From Brachionus manjavacas (taxonomy: Eukaryota; Rotifera; Eurotatoria; Ploima; Brachionidae), in NCBI GenBank assembly GCA_019054805.1, contig JAHQIY010000010.1, forward strand, positions 2,215,501 to 2,279,500: DNA of 64,000 bases, read 5' to 3'. Shown here piece by piece: positions 23,909-37,230 of the stretch (its first letter is position 1; the number at the start of each line of letters is the position of its first letter). Both the position numbers and the translations under genes were made by a program. The notes under the pieces were generated by a model. That model worked only from the letters and a program-made list of their open reading frames with translations, searched no databases and was not told the DNA's origin.

Positions 23909-24594
23909 CTGTGAATCCAAGAATAAATCGTGTGATCAGTGGTGGTTTGAAGGATGTTGGATACCAAATCCACCCTGATCCCCAGCGGGAGCCGAGCTCT
24001 TAAAGAGCGCACCCGGCTTTGGATCGGGTGCAAGCTCTATTTCGACTTGTTTTGGGGGCTCCAGTTTTAGGAGGCCTCCCTGAGTAGCTGGGAGGCTTCG
24101 TGGCTAACACGACTACGTTATGCCTTTGAGGGATGTTGTTTCCTGGTCCACCAGATCCCTCTAATCGAAGAATCTGATGGCCTTCTCCCTAGCCTCCTTT
24201 TGACACCACAAAGAAGAGGTGTATTCGCTTCCTTACCTTATCCTAAGTGGGGTCTGAGAGCCTTTGCTCTCATTGTACACGGCGAGCAGGTGTTCAAGCT
24301 AGTGTTAATCCCTAGTTTTAAAATATGGGCAATCCCTGGCTGCCAGTGCATTTCTTAAACTTGCTGTCATAGCTGGGAAATTGGGAGGCCCTGTAAAAAA
24401 AGAAGGGGTTACCGTTGGTTCCGTATGGCTGGGGTACCCATATCCGGAGTCTATCGTACAGGCGGTCGCGTTGGAAATCGCCTGTTGTCAATCGGCCAGC
24501 ACTTTTAGCTGTGTTTTCATCGTCGCCATCATGTTGGTCAGGCTGGTGACTGTGTTCACGAGATTAATCTCGTCGGCCTGCGGTGCATGCAATT
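23909..24594 (-). pseudogene. GC-richer degenerate exon, forward short copy 1
   Basis: As 5,822-6,509 with copy-specific changes (ACCCGGCTTTGG for ACCCGACTTTTGG; CCTTTGCTCTC for CCTTTTGTTCTC), so the frames differ again. Confidence 0.45.
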
Positions 24595-24865
24595 CTAGAT
24601 TGAAATTATAAAAATTGGCTAGAATTTGAAAAATACAATACTGAAATTTATCGAAAAAAAGTGAATGTATAAAGAAAAAAATTTATTTATTTGCATTATT
24701 TACTTTACTAAAAAATTAAAAATAATCGATCATTATAGTTAATTTTGAACATATTATTAATTTAAATTTTTTTTTTTCTGAAATCTTAATTAACAAGCTA
24801 TGTTTATCAAAAAGTCGCGACAGAATAAAAATCAGTAAAAATCACCTGCTGGAGGGGGTGTTACA

Positions 24866-25619
24866 TTACTCCTTTTCCGTGGGAGAACGGCTCCCGACGT
24901 TCGGGGGGTAAAAAAAAAGAAACAAAACAGGACTTATTTGTGTTGCTTGTGTGTCCAGGCGGATAATGATTCTAGAGTCGGGGATCGGGTTGGTGGCACT
25001 AGCGGGTGCCGAGAGGGATGCATCCGCTGTTTTATGTTGCTTGTTGGTTCTTTCCATCATTCAGTTTCCGTTGACGGAGGGAGCTCCGTCAACGGAAACT
25101 CAGTTGGCCGATCAACTGAGTTGGGGTCTATCGGTACCCAGCACGCTATGTAGTTTTCCGGACCACAGACCATCAGTTGTCCATCTAACGGCGTGGACCG
25201 GATCATCTGTAGCAGCCATTGATTTTCTTGGATTTTATTCATGGTCAAGAACAGCAGGGGTGTGGGCCGTCTCTCAAAAAACGGAAGTATCCGTTATTAT
25301 AACAGCCCCATCGCTGTGTTCGCTGGCATCAGTTTTCAGTCTAAAATCTTCCTCGAAGTCTGGAAGTATTAGAACACCCTTTTTCCCGTCATCCGGTGTT
25401 GTTAGAGATGTCCGGATCTCATCGAAACTTGCCTGTCTCTTCTCGTTCCAATCAAAATTCTTACTTTTTTAAGTTGTCTCGTGCAGTGGTCCTGCTATTT
25501 CAGCAAAACCCTTAACAAAACGTCGTTAATGGTTCGTAAATTTGCAATCAACGTTTCAATTTTTGGTAGTGGGTAGCTATCCTTGATGGTTACCTCATTA
25601 AATTCCGATAATCGTTACA
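24866..25619 (-). pseudogene. Gypsy pol remnant, forward short copy 1
   Basis: As 6,781-7,550, lacking an A-rich run just inside the polypurine end. It gains a longer palindrome at 25,062-25,103. RNase H motif intact in sequence, palm absent. The plus-strand 173-codon frame here is only the antisense. Confidence 0.78.
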
Positions 25620-26361
25620 TTAATGAACCGTAAATTTTTTTAGTTCTTTTTATTTTAAAGATCTGTGCGTCAAAACTAAAAGTCCTTGAGCTAAGGTCTC
25701 AATTGCGCGTGAAAGAGCATAAAATTTTGACAAAAATAACAGTTGAAAAAGGTTTATTTAATTATTTCTTCGGCCTCTAAGGGGTGATTCGTGTTTTAGC
25801 AAAAAGCAGGCATACCGTGTTTTAGCAATAACCGTCCGGTATTCAAACATCAGTGAATTTAAATATGAAAAACCCTAAAGCTTTTAAAATGATCCAAGAA
25901 AAAAATTGTTCGATGATCCATGTAAAAAGATGTCTTCTATAATCGACAGATTTAAACTAGATGACGAACACAGAGGAATTGGATTTGGTAAAAAAAGGCT
26001 CTCCAGAATTTAGTTCTGACAGTTTTTTTTATTAAAAATTAAATTTATTCATAATAAAAAAATTATTTTTAAAATTTCTAGCTTATAAAATCGAATAAAA
26101 ATTAAGTTTATAAGTTCAGATCTAGTCATGTCATTCACTCTTTATTTATGCTTACTTTATTAAAATTGATTGAATTCTAAATTAAAAAAAAAATTGCCCT
26201 TTAAGTTTATTTTTTAAAATTAATTATTTTAGATTTGAGACTAAAAATTTTCTTAAGAGTTAAAAAATAATAAAACATGCTTATTTGTTAGATTTAAAAA
26301 ATTAAAATATATTAATAAAATTATTAAAATAAAATTTAATTCTAATTTCTGAATTTTTTAC

Positions 26362-26743
26362 CTGCTATTGGCAAATTTTCAAAATCATGGGATTGCAATT
26401 CGACTTCATAATTGTGAATTTGAACACTTTGGTCATCAATTGTAATATTTTGCCTGTTAATCAATTGTTGCTGCTGTCGATTTTGATCTTCGAGTTCTAA
26501 TATTCTGGCATTTTGTCTGTCTATTGTTTCTTGTTGCTGTCGATTTTGTTCTTCGAGTTCTAATATTCTGGCATTTTGTCTTTCTATTGTTTCTTGTTGC
26601 TGTCGATTTTGTTCTTCGAGTTCTAATATTCTGGCATTTTGTCTGTCTATTGTTTCTTGCTGCTGTCGGTTTTCATTTTGGAGCTCTTTCACATTGTCTT
26701 TCAATTCTTGAAACATTTTCAAAAGTTGATCAAATTTGTCCAT
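26362..26743 (-). CDS. Coiled-coil first exon, forward short copy 1
   Basis: As 1,062-1,443, 382 bases. One visible coding change: ELKDNV in place of ELEDNV. Confidence 0.45.
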
Positions 26744-28853
26744 GTTTTTGTTTTTCAATATTAATCAAAATAACAATCTTTTTTATACTAAAAATTTACT
26801 TCTTATTTCGCAAGCATTACTTTATGATTTATTGGATGTAGTCCGAAAAACAGTCTTCATGTCTTTCGGACATTTAAATAAGTTAAATTAAATCTTCAAA
26901 AAAAATTATTATTAACAATTCTTTTTTAATTCTATTTTAAAATTTAAAAAAATGCAAAAAAAGTCAAATCTTTCGAACAAAACTTTGATATTTATTAAAT
27001 TTCTTTTTTGTTTTTTAACATTTTTTCAACTTAAAAATTTAAATTTTTACATTTTATCTTTTAAATGGTGTTTGATTAAATCTCTCTGCAATAATGCAAC
27101 TTACATGCTTAATGCTCCACATAAAACCAGGCTCCACAAAAAACTTTGCAATTAAATGGCTGAGTATCCATATAATTAAAGGAATAGTGAGAATCTGTTT
27201 GAACCAGCATCAAAAACATCAAATGGTAAAAAAACATTTGGATCTTTTTAAACAAGACTGATGAATAGTTTTGTGATCAAGAGATCACTGTTGAAGTTTG
27301 CAGCATTCAAGCATTCAATTTTCAATAATATTAATTTGATATTTGTAGTTTTTGTAAAAAATTCACTAAATTTAACTTAAATATTTCTATTTTTTAATTT
27401 TTTAAATGATCTAAAGAACATCAATTTTTTTTAATTTGTAAAAGATTTAAAATTAAATAAAAGAAATGTTAATTGGTCTTCATGACATGGGCACTAACCT
27501 GTTTATTAACTTTGAAAATTATTTCTTTACGTTTTTTATTTATAGTTATTTTATTTTATTGTTTCTTGATTTTTTGTTTTTTATTTTAATTTTGAATTAT
27601 CTCATAATTTGTTCTAACATAATTTTAAATTTAGAGAAAATTTAATATTTGATTTCAGGTTGAATTAAACTTTAAAAAAATAAAAGTATTTAAAACAAGA
27701 TAAGATCTAACTGCTGATTTTTGAATGATAGCTTGTATGATAGAATTGTTATGATAGAATGAATGGAAAAGAGCTCTGATAAGGAAAATAATAATAACCT
27801 AAATTTGAAAAGAGAAAAAGAATTTGTGTTTCTGTTGATTAAAAATCTAATCTGCCTAACCATTTCTAAGTTTTTCATAATTATTTATTTATGGGATAAA
27901 TTTAATAAGCTTTTTAATTTGAAGAAAATGTTTTCTAATTTGAAGAAAGTATATTCTTATTAATCAAAATTCGGTCTTCAAATCGTTTAAATCAAAAAAA
28001 GCGAAAAAAAATAATGAATGAAAAAGAGCACCAAATTAAGACTTGTAGCTAATCTTAATCATTTTTTTGTATATAACAAAAGGAATTTTTTTAAGTAATT
28101 GTAAAATGGATATTTAAATTTAATTAATTTTTATTTCAATTTATCCATGGGACTTAAACTTTAATTAAATAAATAAATAAATTAATCTGGTTTCGAAATT
28201 AGTATAAAAACAAATTAAAATTATGTAAGAGATCTGTATTTTGAAAAAATGATAAAAATATTAAATATTTTTTAAAGAGATAAATTATAAAGTTCTTTGA
28301 TTTCGATTATGGAATTTCTAGATAAATTTTTAACATTAAGTTTTGAATTTGTTCAGGCCTTGATCTCGATTCACTTTTCAATCTTTTCAATCTTAGTCAG
28401 TCCATAATTAATTCGTTTAAGCAAATTAGATCGTTAAAACTACACAATTTATAATATTTGAAGAATTAATAGTTAGAATTAGTTATTTTAAAATCTTTCT
28501 CAGTATCAATTAAATGAAAATTTGGACTAAACATTGAAGATAAGAGTTCTCCGAAGCTTATTCCTTTTTCTTCATTTGTTTTCAATCCCTTATCATATCA
28601 TCTTATCATTTAAAATCAAATTTGGAATTAAATTTGATCCTTTTTTTTATTCTATTTATCTTTTTTTTTTCAAAAAGTTCTACTTGACAGTGGGTTTCTC
28701 CCAGCTTCTGAATGAATTGTAAAAAAAAAACGTTTTTTCGACCACAAAACTATTTTTTTTTTAGAATAAAAATCTTTTTTTGTAGCAAAAATGATCTTTT
28801 CTCTGAGCAAAAATATTTTTTTTTAATCAAAAATGTTTTTTTTAAGATAAAAT

Positions 28854-29027
28854 TGTAACACCCCCTCCAGCAGACCCCGGTCTCCTGGGGCCTTGCTGGA
28901 TCTCTTTATATATATTTTGTTTATGTTCAGTTTTTTGGTTTATAGAATAAAGAAGTAAGAGAAGAATTAAACTTTCATTTTCTCTCCCTCTCTTTCTCTC
29001 AATTATATTTAATAGCGCACGGTATTA
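28854..29027 (+). repeat. Solo LTR, forward short copy 2
   Basis: Counterpart of 3,547-3,723. Confidence 0.73.
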
Positions 29028-30330
29028 AAAAATTATCTTTTTATGAGCACAAAATTAGTTTTTTTCGAGAATTGTAATATTTAATTATATATGAACTCTT
29101 TTTTCTTTGATTAATAGAAAAAGATCCAAATTACAATACAATAGAGTTTCGTTCTTTTCTATAAAATGAACGCACCTCAAAATTCATCTACTTTTGAATT
29201 CAAAAATGAAAGTTGTTTAACCATTTTATGAAAAATGTTCAAAAACTAATGGTTTTTGTCAAAATTCATCATTTAATTTTTTAAATATTTTTTGATCAAG
29301 TTTATTAATTGACTTGAAATTTTGCACACTTTTTAAAGGTGTTTCTCATTATTTTTTAGTTTTTGGATAATATTTAAAAAAAAAAAAGAATTTAAATAAT
29401 CATATTTTAAAAAATAAATCCAAATTCGCGTAGCACGAGTTAAAATGATTTGGAAATTAATAAATGATGACTTGAATGGAAGATTTACATTTTCAAAACT
29501 TGTGCTTTTTACAGGTTAAATGATATTAATTTGATAAAATAAGAATGGTTTTTAAGATTTCTTTTCATTATATTTATTACTATTATAATAAGTTTTTCTA
29601 AGTAAATTTCTTTTATTTAGAAGAATCTTTAGAATTTAAAATTTGAAAAATCTTGATAAAAATCGACAAAATAATCAGGCAAGATTCTGCGAAATTGAAA
29701 CTAGCTAAAGGAAGCTTATTAAATTTAAATTAAAATTTATTTTTTTATTTTGTTCTTTTAAGTCATTAATGCATCTTTAATTATGTCGAACAGCTCAAAG
29801 GGACGAATACATTATATTCAGTAAAATATTTAAATTTTTTTAAAGAGAAAATCGCCGTCGACTATTAACCGCGACAGAATAAAAGTTGCATTCTCAGAGC
29901 AAAAATTATTCTCTGTGCAGTAAATAAATTAATTGATTTAAAAATGAAGATTTCAAGAGAAATCTTCAAAAAATGGAAGACTTTGAACCCCTTTTCCTTG
30001 ACAATTACTATGATATTGTCAAGAAAAAGCGGTTGAAATCGAACTTATGGTTTGCCAGCCATCATAGTAATTGTCAAGGAAAAGGGGTTCAAAGTCTTCC
30101 ATTTTCTGCTCATAAAATTCATTTTTTATTTTTGAGCTAACAAAATCGTTAAAAATATTACGATTTTGAACAGATATATTTAATAGGACTTCATTCGGAA
30201 AAATATTTGAATCTAATAGAAGACAAGAATAAAAAATAAGTATAATAAAAAGCAAGATTTAAAAACTGAAGATTTCTCTTGAAATGTCGACCCAGAAAAG
30301 TTTCTAGTAACGGGACGACCAAACTCTTAC

Positions 30331-31016
30331 CTGTGAATCCAAGAATAAATCGTGTGATCAGTGGTGGTTTGAAGGATGTTGGATACCAAATCCACCCTGA
30401 TCCCCAGCGGGAGCCGAGCTCTTAAAGAGCGCACCCGACTTTTGGATCGGGTGCAAGCTCTATTTCGACTTGTTTTGGGGGCTCCAGTTTTAGGAGGCCT
30501 CCTGAGTAGCTGGGAGGCTTCGTGGCTAACACGACTACGTTATGCCTTTGAGGGATGTTGTTTCCTGGTCCACCAGATCCCTCTAATCGAAGAATCTGAT
30601 GGCCTTCTCCCTAGCCTCCTTTTGACACCACAAAGAAGAGGTGTATTCGCTTCCTTACCTTATCCTAAGTGGGGTCTGAGAGCCTTTTGTTCTCATTGTA
30701 CACGGCGAGCAGGTGTTCAAGCTAGTGTTAATCCCTAGTTTTAAAATATGGGCAATCCCTGGCTGCCAGTGCATTTCTTAAACTTGCTGTCATAGCTGGG
30801 AAATTGGGAGGCCCTGTAAAAAAGAAGGGGTTACCGTTGGTTCCGTATGGCTGGGGTACCCATATCCGGAGTCTATCGTACAGGCGGTCGCGTTGGAAAT
30901 CGCCTGTTGTCAATCGGCCAGCACTTTTAGCTGTGTTTTCATCGTCGCCATCATGTTGGTCAGGCTGGTGACTGTGTTCACGAGATTAATCTCGTCGGCC
31001 TGCGGTGCATGCAATT
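30331..31016 (-). pseudogene. GC-richer degenerate exon, forward short copy 2
   Basis: As 5,822-6,509. A base is missing in GAGGCCTCCTGAG (other copies GAGGCCTCCCTGAG), which happens to open a longer antisense frame of 120 codons that I do not consider a gene. Confidence 0.45.
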
Positions 31017-31283
31017 CTAGATTGAAATTATAAAAATTGGCTAGAATTTGAAAAATACAATACTGAAATTTATCGAAAAAAGTGAATGTATAAAGAAAAA
31101 ATTTATTTATTTGCATTATTTACTTTACTAAAAAATTAAAAATAATCGATCATTATAGTTAATTTTGAACATATTATTAATTTAAATTTTTTTTTTTCTG
31201 AAATCTTAATTAACAAGCTATGTTTATCAAAAAGTCGCGACAGAATAAAAATCAGTAAAAATCACCTGCTGGAGGGTGTTACA

Positions 31284-32037
31284 TTACTCCTTTTCCGTGG
31301 GAGAACGGCTCCCGACGTTCGGGGGGTAAAAAAAAAGAAACAAAACAGGACTTATTTGTGTTGCTTGTGTGTCCAGGCGGATAATGATTCTAGAGTCGGG
31401 GATCGGGTTGGTGGCACTAGCGGGTGCCGAGAGGGATGCATCCGCTGTTTTATGTTGCTTGTTGGTTCTTTCCATCATTCAGTTTCCGTTGACGGAGGGA
31501 GCTCCGTCAACGGAAACTCAGTTGGCCGATCAACTGAGTTGGGGTCTATCGGTACCCAGCACGCTATGTAGTTTTCCGGACCACAGACCATCAGTTGTCC
31601 ATCTAACGGCGTGGACCGGATCATCTGTAGCAGCCATTGATTTTCTTGGATTTTATTCATGGTCAAGAACAGCAGGGGTGTGGGCCGTCTCTCAAAAAAC
31701 GGAAGTATCCGTTATTATAACAGCCCCATCGCTGTGTTCGCTGGCATCAGTTTTCAGTCTAAAATCTTCCTCGAAGTCTGGAAGTATTAGAACACCCTTT
31801 TTCCCGTCATCCGGTGTTGTTAGAGATGTCCGGATCTCATCGAAACTTGCCTGTCTCTTCTCGTTCCAATCAAAATTCTTGCTTTTTTAAGTTGTCTCGT
31901 GCAGTGGTCCTGCTATTTCAGCAAAACCCTTAACAAAACGTCGTTAATGGTTCGTAAATTTGCAATCAACGTTTCAATTTTTGGTAGTGGGTAGCTATCC
32001 TTGATGGTTACCTCATTAAATTCCGATAATCGTTACA
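31284..32037 (-). pseudogene. Gypsy pol remnant, forward short copy 2
   Basis: As 24,866-25,619; the LTR tip next to it is reduced (GGAGGGTGTTACA). Confidence 0.78.
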
Positions 32038-32785
32038 TTAATGAACCGTAAATTTTTTTAGTTCTTTTTATTTTAAAGATCTGTGCGTCAAAACTAAAAG
32101 TCCTTGAGCTAAGGTCTCAATTGCGCGTGAAAGAGCATAAAATTTTGACAAAAATAACAGTTGAAAAAGGTTTATTTAATTATTTCTTCGGCCTCTAAGG
32201 GGTGATTCGTGTTTTAGCAAAAAGCAGGCATACCGTGTTTTAGCAATAACCGTCCGGTATTCAAACATCAGTGAATTTAAATATGAAAAACCCTAAAGCT
32301 TTTAAAATGATCCAAGAAAAAAATTGTTCGATGATCCATGTAAAAAGATGTCTTCTATAATCGACAGATTTAAACTAGATGACGAACACAGAGGAATTGG
32401 ATTTGGTAAAAAAAAAGGCTCTCCAGAATTTAGTTCTGACAGTTTTTTTTTTATTAAAAATTAAATTTATTCATAATAAAAAAATTATTTTTAAAATTTC
32501 TAGCTTATAAAATCGAATAAAAATTAAGTTTATAAGTTCAGATCTAGTCATGTCATTCACTCTTTATTTATGCTTACTTTATTAAAATTGATTGAATTCT
32601 AAATTAAAAAAAAAAATTGCCCTTTAAGTTTATTTTTTAAAATTAATTATTTTAGATTTGAGACTAAAAATTTTCTTAAGAGTTAAAAAATAATAAAACA
32701 TGCTTATTTGTTAGATTTAAAAAAATTAAAATATATTAATAAAATTATTAAAATAAAATTTAATTCTAATTTCTGAATTTTTTAC

Positions 32786-33167
32786 CTGCTATTGGCAAAT
32801 TTTCAAAATCATGGGATTGCAATTCGACTTCATAATTGTGAATTTGAACACTTTGGTCATCAATTGTAATATTTTGCCTGTTAATCAATTGTTGCTGCTG
32901 TCGATTTTGATCTTCGAGTTCTAATATTCTGGCATTTTGTCTGTCTATTGTTTCTTGTTGCTGTCGATTTTGTTCTTCGAGTTCTAATATTCTGGCATTT
33001 TGTCTTTCTATTGTTTCTTGTTGCTGTCGATTTTGTTCTTCGAGTTCTAATATTCTGGCATTTTGTCTGTCTATTGTTTCTTGCTGCTGTCGGTTTTCAT
33101 TTTGGAGCTCTTTCACATTGTCTTTCAATTCTTGAAACATTTTCAAAAGTTGATCAAATTTGTCCAT
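32786..33167 (-). CDS. Coiled-coil first exon, forward short copy 2
   Basis: As 26,362-26,743, with the same ELKDNV variant. Confidence 0.45.
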
Positions 33168-35263
33168 GTTTTTGTTTTTCAATATTAATCAAAATAACAA
33201 TCTTTTTTATACTAAAAATTTACTTCTTATTTCGCAAGCATTACTTTATGATTTATTGGATGTAGTCCGAAAAACAGTCTTCATGTCTTTCGGACATTTA
33301 AATAAGTTAAATTAAATCTTCAAAAAAATTATTATTAACAATTCTTTTTTAATTCTATTTTAAAATTTAAAAAAATGCAAAAAAAGTCAAATCTTTCGAA
33401 CAAAACTTTGATATTTATTAAATTTCTTTTTTGTTTTTTAACATTTTTTCAACTTAAAAATTTAAATTTTTACATTTTATCTTTTAAATGGTGTTTGATT
33501 AAATCTCTCTGCAATAATGCAACTTACATGCTTAATGCTCCACATAAAACCAGGCTCCACAAAAAACTTTGCAATTAAATGGCTGAGTATCCATATAATT
33601 AAAGGAATAGTGAGAATCTGTTTGAACCAGCATCAAAAACATCAAATGGTAAAAAAACATTTGGATCTTTTTAAACAAGACTGATGAATAGTTTTGTGAT
33701 CAAGAGATCACTGTTGAAGTTTGCAGCATTCAAGCATTCAATTTTCAATAATATTAATTTGATATTTGTAGTTTTTGTAAAAATTCACTAAATTTAACTT
33801 AAATATTTCTATTTTTTAATTTTTTAAATGATCTAAAGAACATCAATTTTTTTTTAATTTGTAAAAGATTTAAAATTAAATAAAAGAAATGTTAATTGGT
33901 CTTCATGACATGGGCACTAACCTGTTTATTAACTTTGAAAATTATTTCTTTACATTTTTATTTATAGTTATTTTATTTTATTGTTTCTTGATTTTTTGTT
34001 TTTTATTTTAATTTTGAATTATCTCATAATTTGTTCTAACATAATTTTAAATTTAGAGAAAATTTAATATTTGATTTCAGGTTGAATTAAACTTTAAAAA
34101 ATAAAAGTATTTAAAACAAGATAAGATCTAACTGCTGATTTTTGAATGATAGCTTGTATGATAGAATTGTTATGATAGAATGAATGGAAAAGAGCTCTGA
34201 TAAGGAAAATAATAATAACCTAAATTTGAAAAGAGAAAAAGAATTTGTGTTTCTGTTGATTAAAAATCTAATCTGCCTAACCATTTCTAAGTTTTTCATA
34301 ATTATTTATTTATGGGATAAATTTAATAAGCTTTTTAATTTGAAGAAAATGTTTTCTAATTTGAAGAAAGTATATTCTTATTAATCAAAATTCGGTCTTC
34401 AAATCGTTTAAATCAAAAAAAGCGAAAAAAATAATGAATGAAAAAAGAGCACCAAATTAAGACTTGTAGCTAATCTTAATCATTTTTTTGTATATAACAA
34501 AAGGAATTTTTTAAGTAATTGTAAAATGGATATTTAAATTTAATTAATTTTTATTTCAATTTATCCATGGGACTTAAACTTTAATTAAATAAATAAATAA
34601 ATTAATCTGGTTTCGAAATTAGTATAAAAACAAATTAAAATTATGTAAGAGATCTGTATTTTGAAAAAATGATAAAAATATTAAATATTTTTTAAAGAGA
34701 TAAATTATAAAGTTCTTTGATTTCGATTATGGAATTTCTAGATAAATTTTTAACATTAAGTTTTGAATTTGTTCAGGCCTTGATCTCGATTCACTTTTCA
34801 ATCTTTTCAATCTTAGTCAGTCCATAATTAATTGGTTTAAGCAAATTAGATCGTTAAAACTACACAATTTATAATATTTGAAGAATTAATAGTTAGAATT
34901 AGTTATTTTAAAATCTTTCTCAGTATCAATTAAATGAAAATTTGGACTAAACATTGAAGATAAGAGTTCTCCGAAGCTTATTCCTTTTTCTTCATTTGTT
35001 TTCAATCCCTTATCATATCATCTTATCATTTAAAATCAAATTTGGAATTAAATTTGATCCTTTTTTTATTCTATTTATCTTTTTTTTCAAAAAGTTCTAC
35101 TTGACAGTGGGTTTCTCCCAGCTTCTGAATGAATTGTAAAAAAAACGTTTTTTCGACCACAAAACTATTTTTTTTAGAATAAAAATCTTTTTTTGTAGCA
35201 AAAATGATCTTTTCTCTGAGCAAAAATATTTTTTTAATCAAAAATGTTTTTTTAAGATAAAAT

Positions 35264-35437
35264 TGTAACACCCCCTCCAGCAGACCCCGGTCTCCTGGGG
35301 CCTTGCTGGATCTCTTTATATATATTTTGTTTATGTTCAGTTTTTTGGTTTATAGAATAAAGAAGTAAGAGAAGAATTAAACTTTCATTTTCTCTCCCTC
35401 TCTTTCTCTCAATTTTATTTAATAGCGCACGGTATTA
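35264..35437 (+). repeat. Solo LTR, forward short copy 3
   Basis: Counterpart of 3,547-3,723, the last LTR copy of the array. Confidence 0.73.
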
Positions 35438-35945
35438 AAAAATTATCTTTTTATGAGCACAAAATTAGTTTTTTTCGAGAATTGTAATATTTAATTATAT
35501 ATGAACTCTTTTTCTTTGATTAATAGAAAAAGATCCAAATTACAATACAATAGAGTTTCGTTCTTTTCTATAAAATGAACGCACCTCAAAATTCATCTAC
35601 TTTTGAATTCAAAAATGAAAGTTGTTTAACCATTTTATGAAAAATGTTCAAAAACTAATGGTTTTTGTCAAAATTCATCATTTAATTTTTTAAATATTTT
35701 TTGAGCAAGTTTATTAATTGACTTGAAATTTTGCACACTTTTTAAAGGTGTTTCTCATTATTTTTTAGTTTTTGGATAATATTTAAAAAAAAAAAAGAAT
35801 TTAAATAATCATATTTTAAAAAATAAATCCAAATTCGCGTAGCACGAGTTAAAATGATTTGGAAATTAATAAATGATGACTTGAATGGAAGATTTAGATT
35901 TTCAAAACTTGTGCTTTTTACAGGTTAAATGATATTAATTTGATA

Positions 35946-36495
35946 AAAGACGGAGCTCCCTCCGTCAACGGAAACTCAGTTGGCCGATCAACTGAGTTGG
36001 GGTCTATCGGTACCCAGCACGCTATGTAGTTTTCCGAACCACAGACCATCAGTTGTCCATCTAACGGCGTGGACCGGATCATCTGTAGCAGCCATTGATT
36101 TTCTTGGATTTTATTCATGGTCAAGAACAGCAGGGGTGTGGGCCGTCTCTCAAAAAACGGAGGTATCCGTTATTATAACAGCCCCAGCGCTGTGTTCGCT
36201 GGCATCAGTTTTCAGTCTAAAATCTTCCTCGAAGTCTGGAAGTATTAGAACACCCTTTTTCCCGTCATCCGGTGTTGTTAGAGATGTCCGGATCTCATCG
36301 AAACTTGCCTGTCTCTTCTCGTTCCAATCAAAATTCTTACTTTTTTAAGTTGTCTCGTGCAGTGGTCCTGCTATTTCAGCAAAACCCTTAACAAAACGTC
36401 GTTAATGGTTCGTAAATTTGCAATCAACGTTTCAATTTTTGGTAGTGGGTAGCTATCCTTGATGGTTACCTCATTAAATTCCGATAATCGTTACA
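35946..36495 (-). pseudogene. Gypsy pol: RT finger end, thumb and RNase H start
   Basis: Same segment as in the array units, joined on its right side to more of the RT (36,496-36,660) in a continuous frame (KIRLCNDYRNLM). At 36,484-36,495 the array copies and the element share their sequence and then part, so 36,495 is the right-hand limit of unit homology. Confidence 0.82.
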
Positions 36496-36660
36496 CAAGC
36501 GAATTTTCCCATTAATTTTCTTAATTAACACTATGGGGGAGGCTCATGGAGAATCGCTTTCTCGGATCAGATCTGCCATCAACATTTCGTCGATTTGCTT
36601 TTTGACCTCATCACCTAGCGAGAAAGGGATCCTTCTTGCGGGATGTCTTATGGGTTTATT
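36496..36660 (-). pseudogene. Gypsy RT N-terminus (fingers)
   Basis: Minus strand translation gives RHPARRIPFSLGDEVKKQID, then EMLMADLIRESDSP, a TGA where the family has a tryptophan (SPWASP), then ASPIVLIKKINGKIRLCNDY. This is the standard Gypsy RT entry. The in-frame TGA is probably a TGG to TGA change. Confidence 0.82.
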
Positions 36661-36661
36661 G

Positions 36662-37198
36662 TTAATTTATTCTATACCATGTTCGTTCGCAAATGTTCGT
36701 TTGTGTTATCGAATTCAAGTCTTTCCCCATAATATCGGAGAACTCGTCTTCAATTATTAACTTGTACGTAGCAATATATACGGTCGCAATGTTCGCCGGT
36801 TCTTCCACCGTTCCAGAGTTATCACGTTCGATATCGGTCACCTTTGGAAAGTTGAAAGTTAAAATTTTACCTGAGTTTTTCTGTGACAGCGCGGGCCTGA
36901 TGCATTCCAGATAGTCCTTTATGTCTGCAAGTTTAAAAGCTATGTCTAACCCGAGTAGACAGTCGTTTACCAGTTCATCCACTACAATTATTTCCACTTC
37001 ACTCTCAAAACTTATCAATTTCACGGAACATTTTCCCTTTCCAATTACTTTGACAGGGCCACCCACACAAGTCTCCAAAGTTTCATCCAACGGTTCCAAG
37101 GCTGCATCTGGTGTTTTACAATGATCCCAGATTCGCTTCGCTACAATTGTACTAACCGTCCCAGTGTCTAGCAGGAAACTCATGGGTTTGTTGTTCAT
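36662..37198 (-). pseudogene. Retroviral-type aspartic protease (pro) of the Gypsy element
   Basis: A 178-residue open frame. The active-site motif FLLDTGTVST has D11-T12-G13, and the second conserved block DCLLGLDIAF corresponds to the (I/L)LG(L/M)D motif of the protease fold. In Gypsy elements this domain cuts the Gag-Pol polyprotein. Downstream residues (ITQTNICERT) lead towards RT but stop at 36,662, with the RT frame starting just after in another frame. Upstream, stops separate it from the knuckle frame. The domain itself looks complete; expression as part of a polyprotein is broken. Confidence 0.78.
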
Positions 37199-37230
37199 TT
37201 ACAAAGTTCCCACGATGCTTTATTCAAACA

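Larger units (their letters stand above)
20277..35945 (+). repeat. Repeat array, second forward block (about 2.4 short units)
   Basis: Forward units of the short form, period about 6,420 bases (for example LTR tip at 24,865 and 31,283; coiled-coil ATG at 26,743 and 33,167). All lack the 802-base segment. The block ends at 35,945, where unit sequence jumps to the pol end. Confidence 0.92.

Noticed and set aside
30376..30738. 120-codon plus-strand frame
   Set aside because: Open only because one copy of the GC-richer exon lost a base; other copies are closed.
1..36495. Array as a giant virus or Maverick-type element
   Set aside because: No polymerase B, packaging ATPase, capsid or DDE/YR integrase was found; the content is Gypsy relic plus unassigned exons.
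36693..37124. Plus-strand frames over the protease
   Set aside because: Antisense to the DTG protease.
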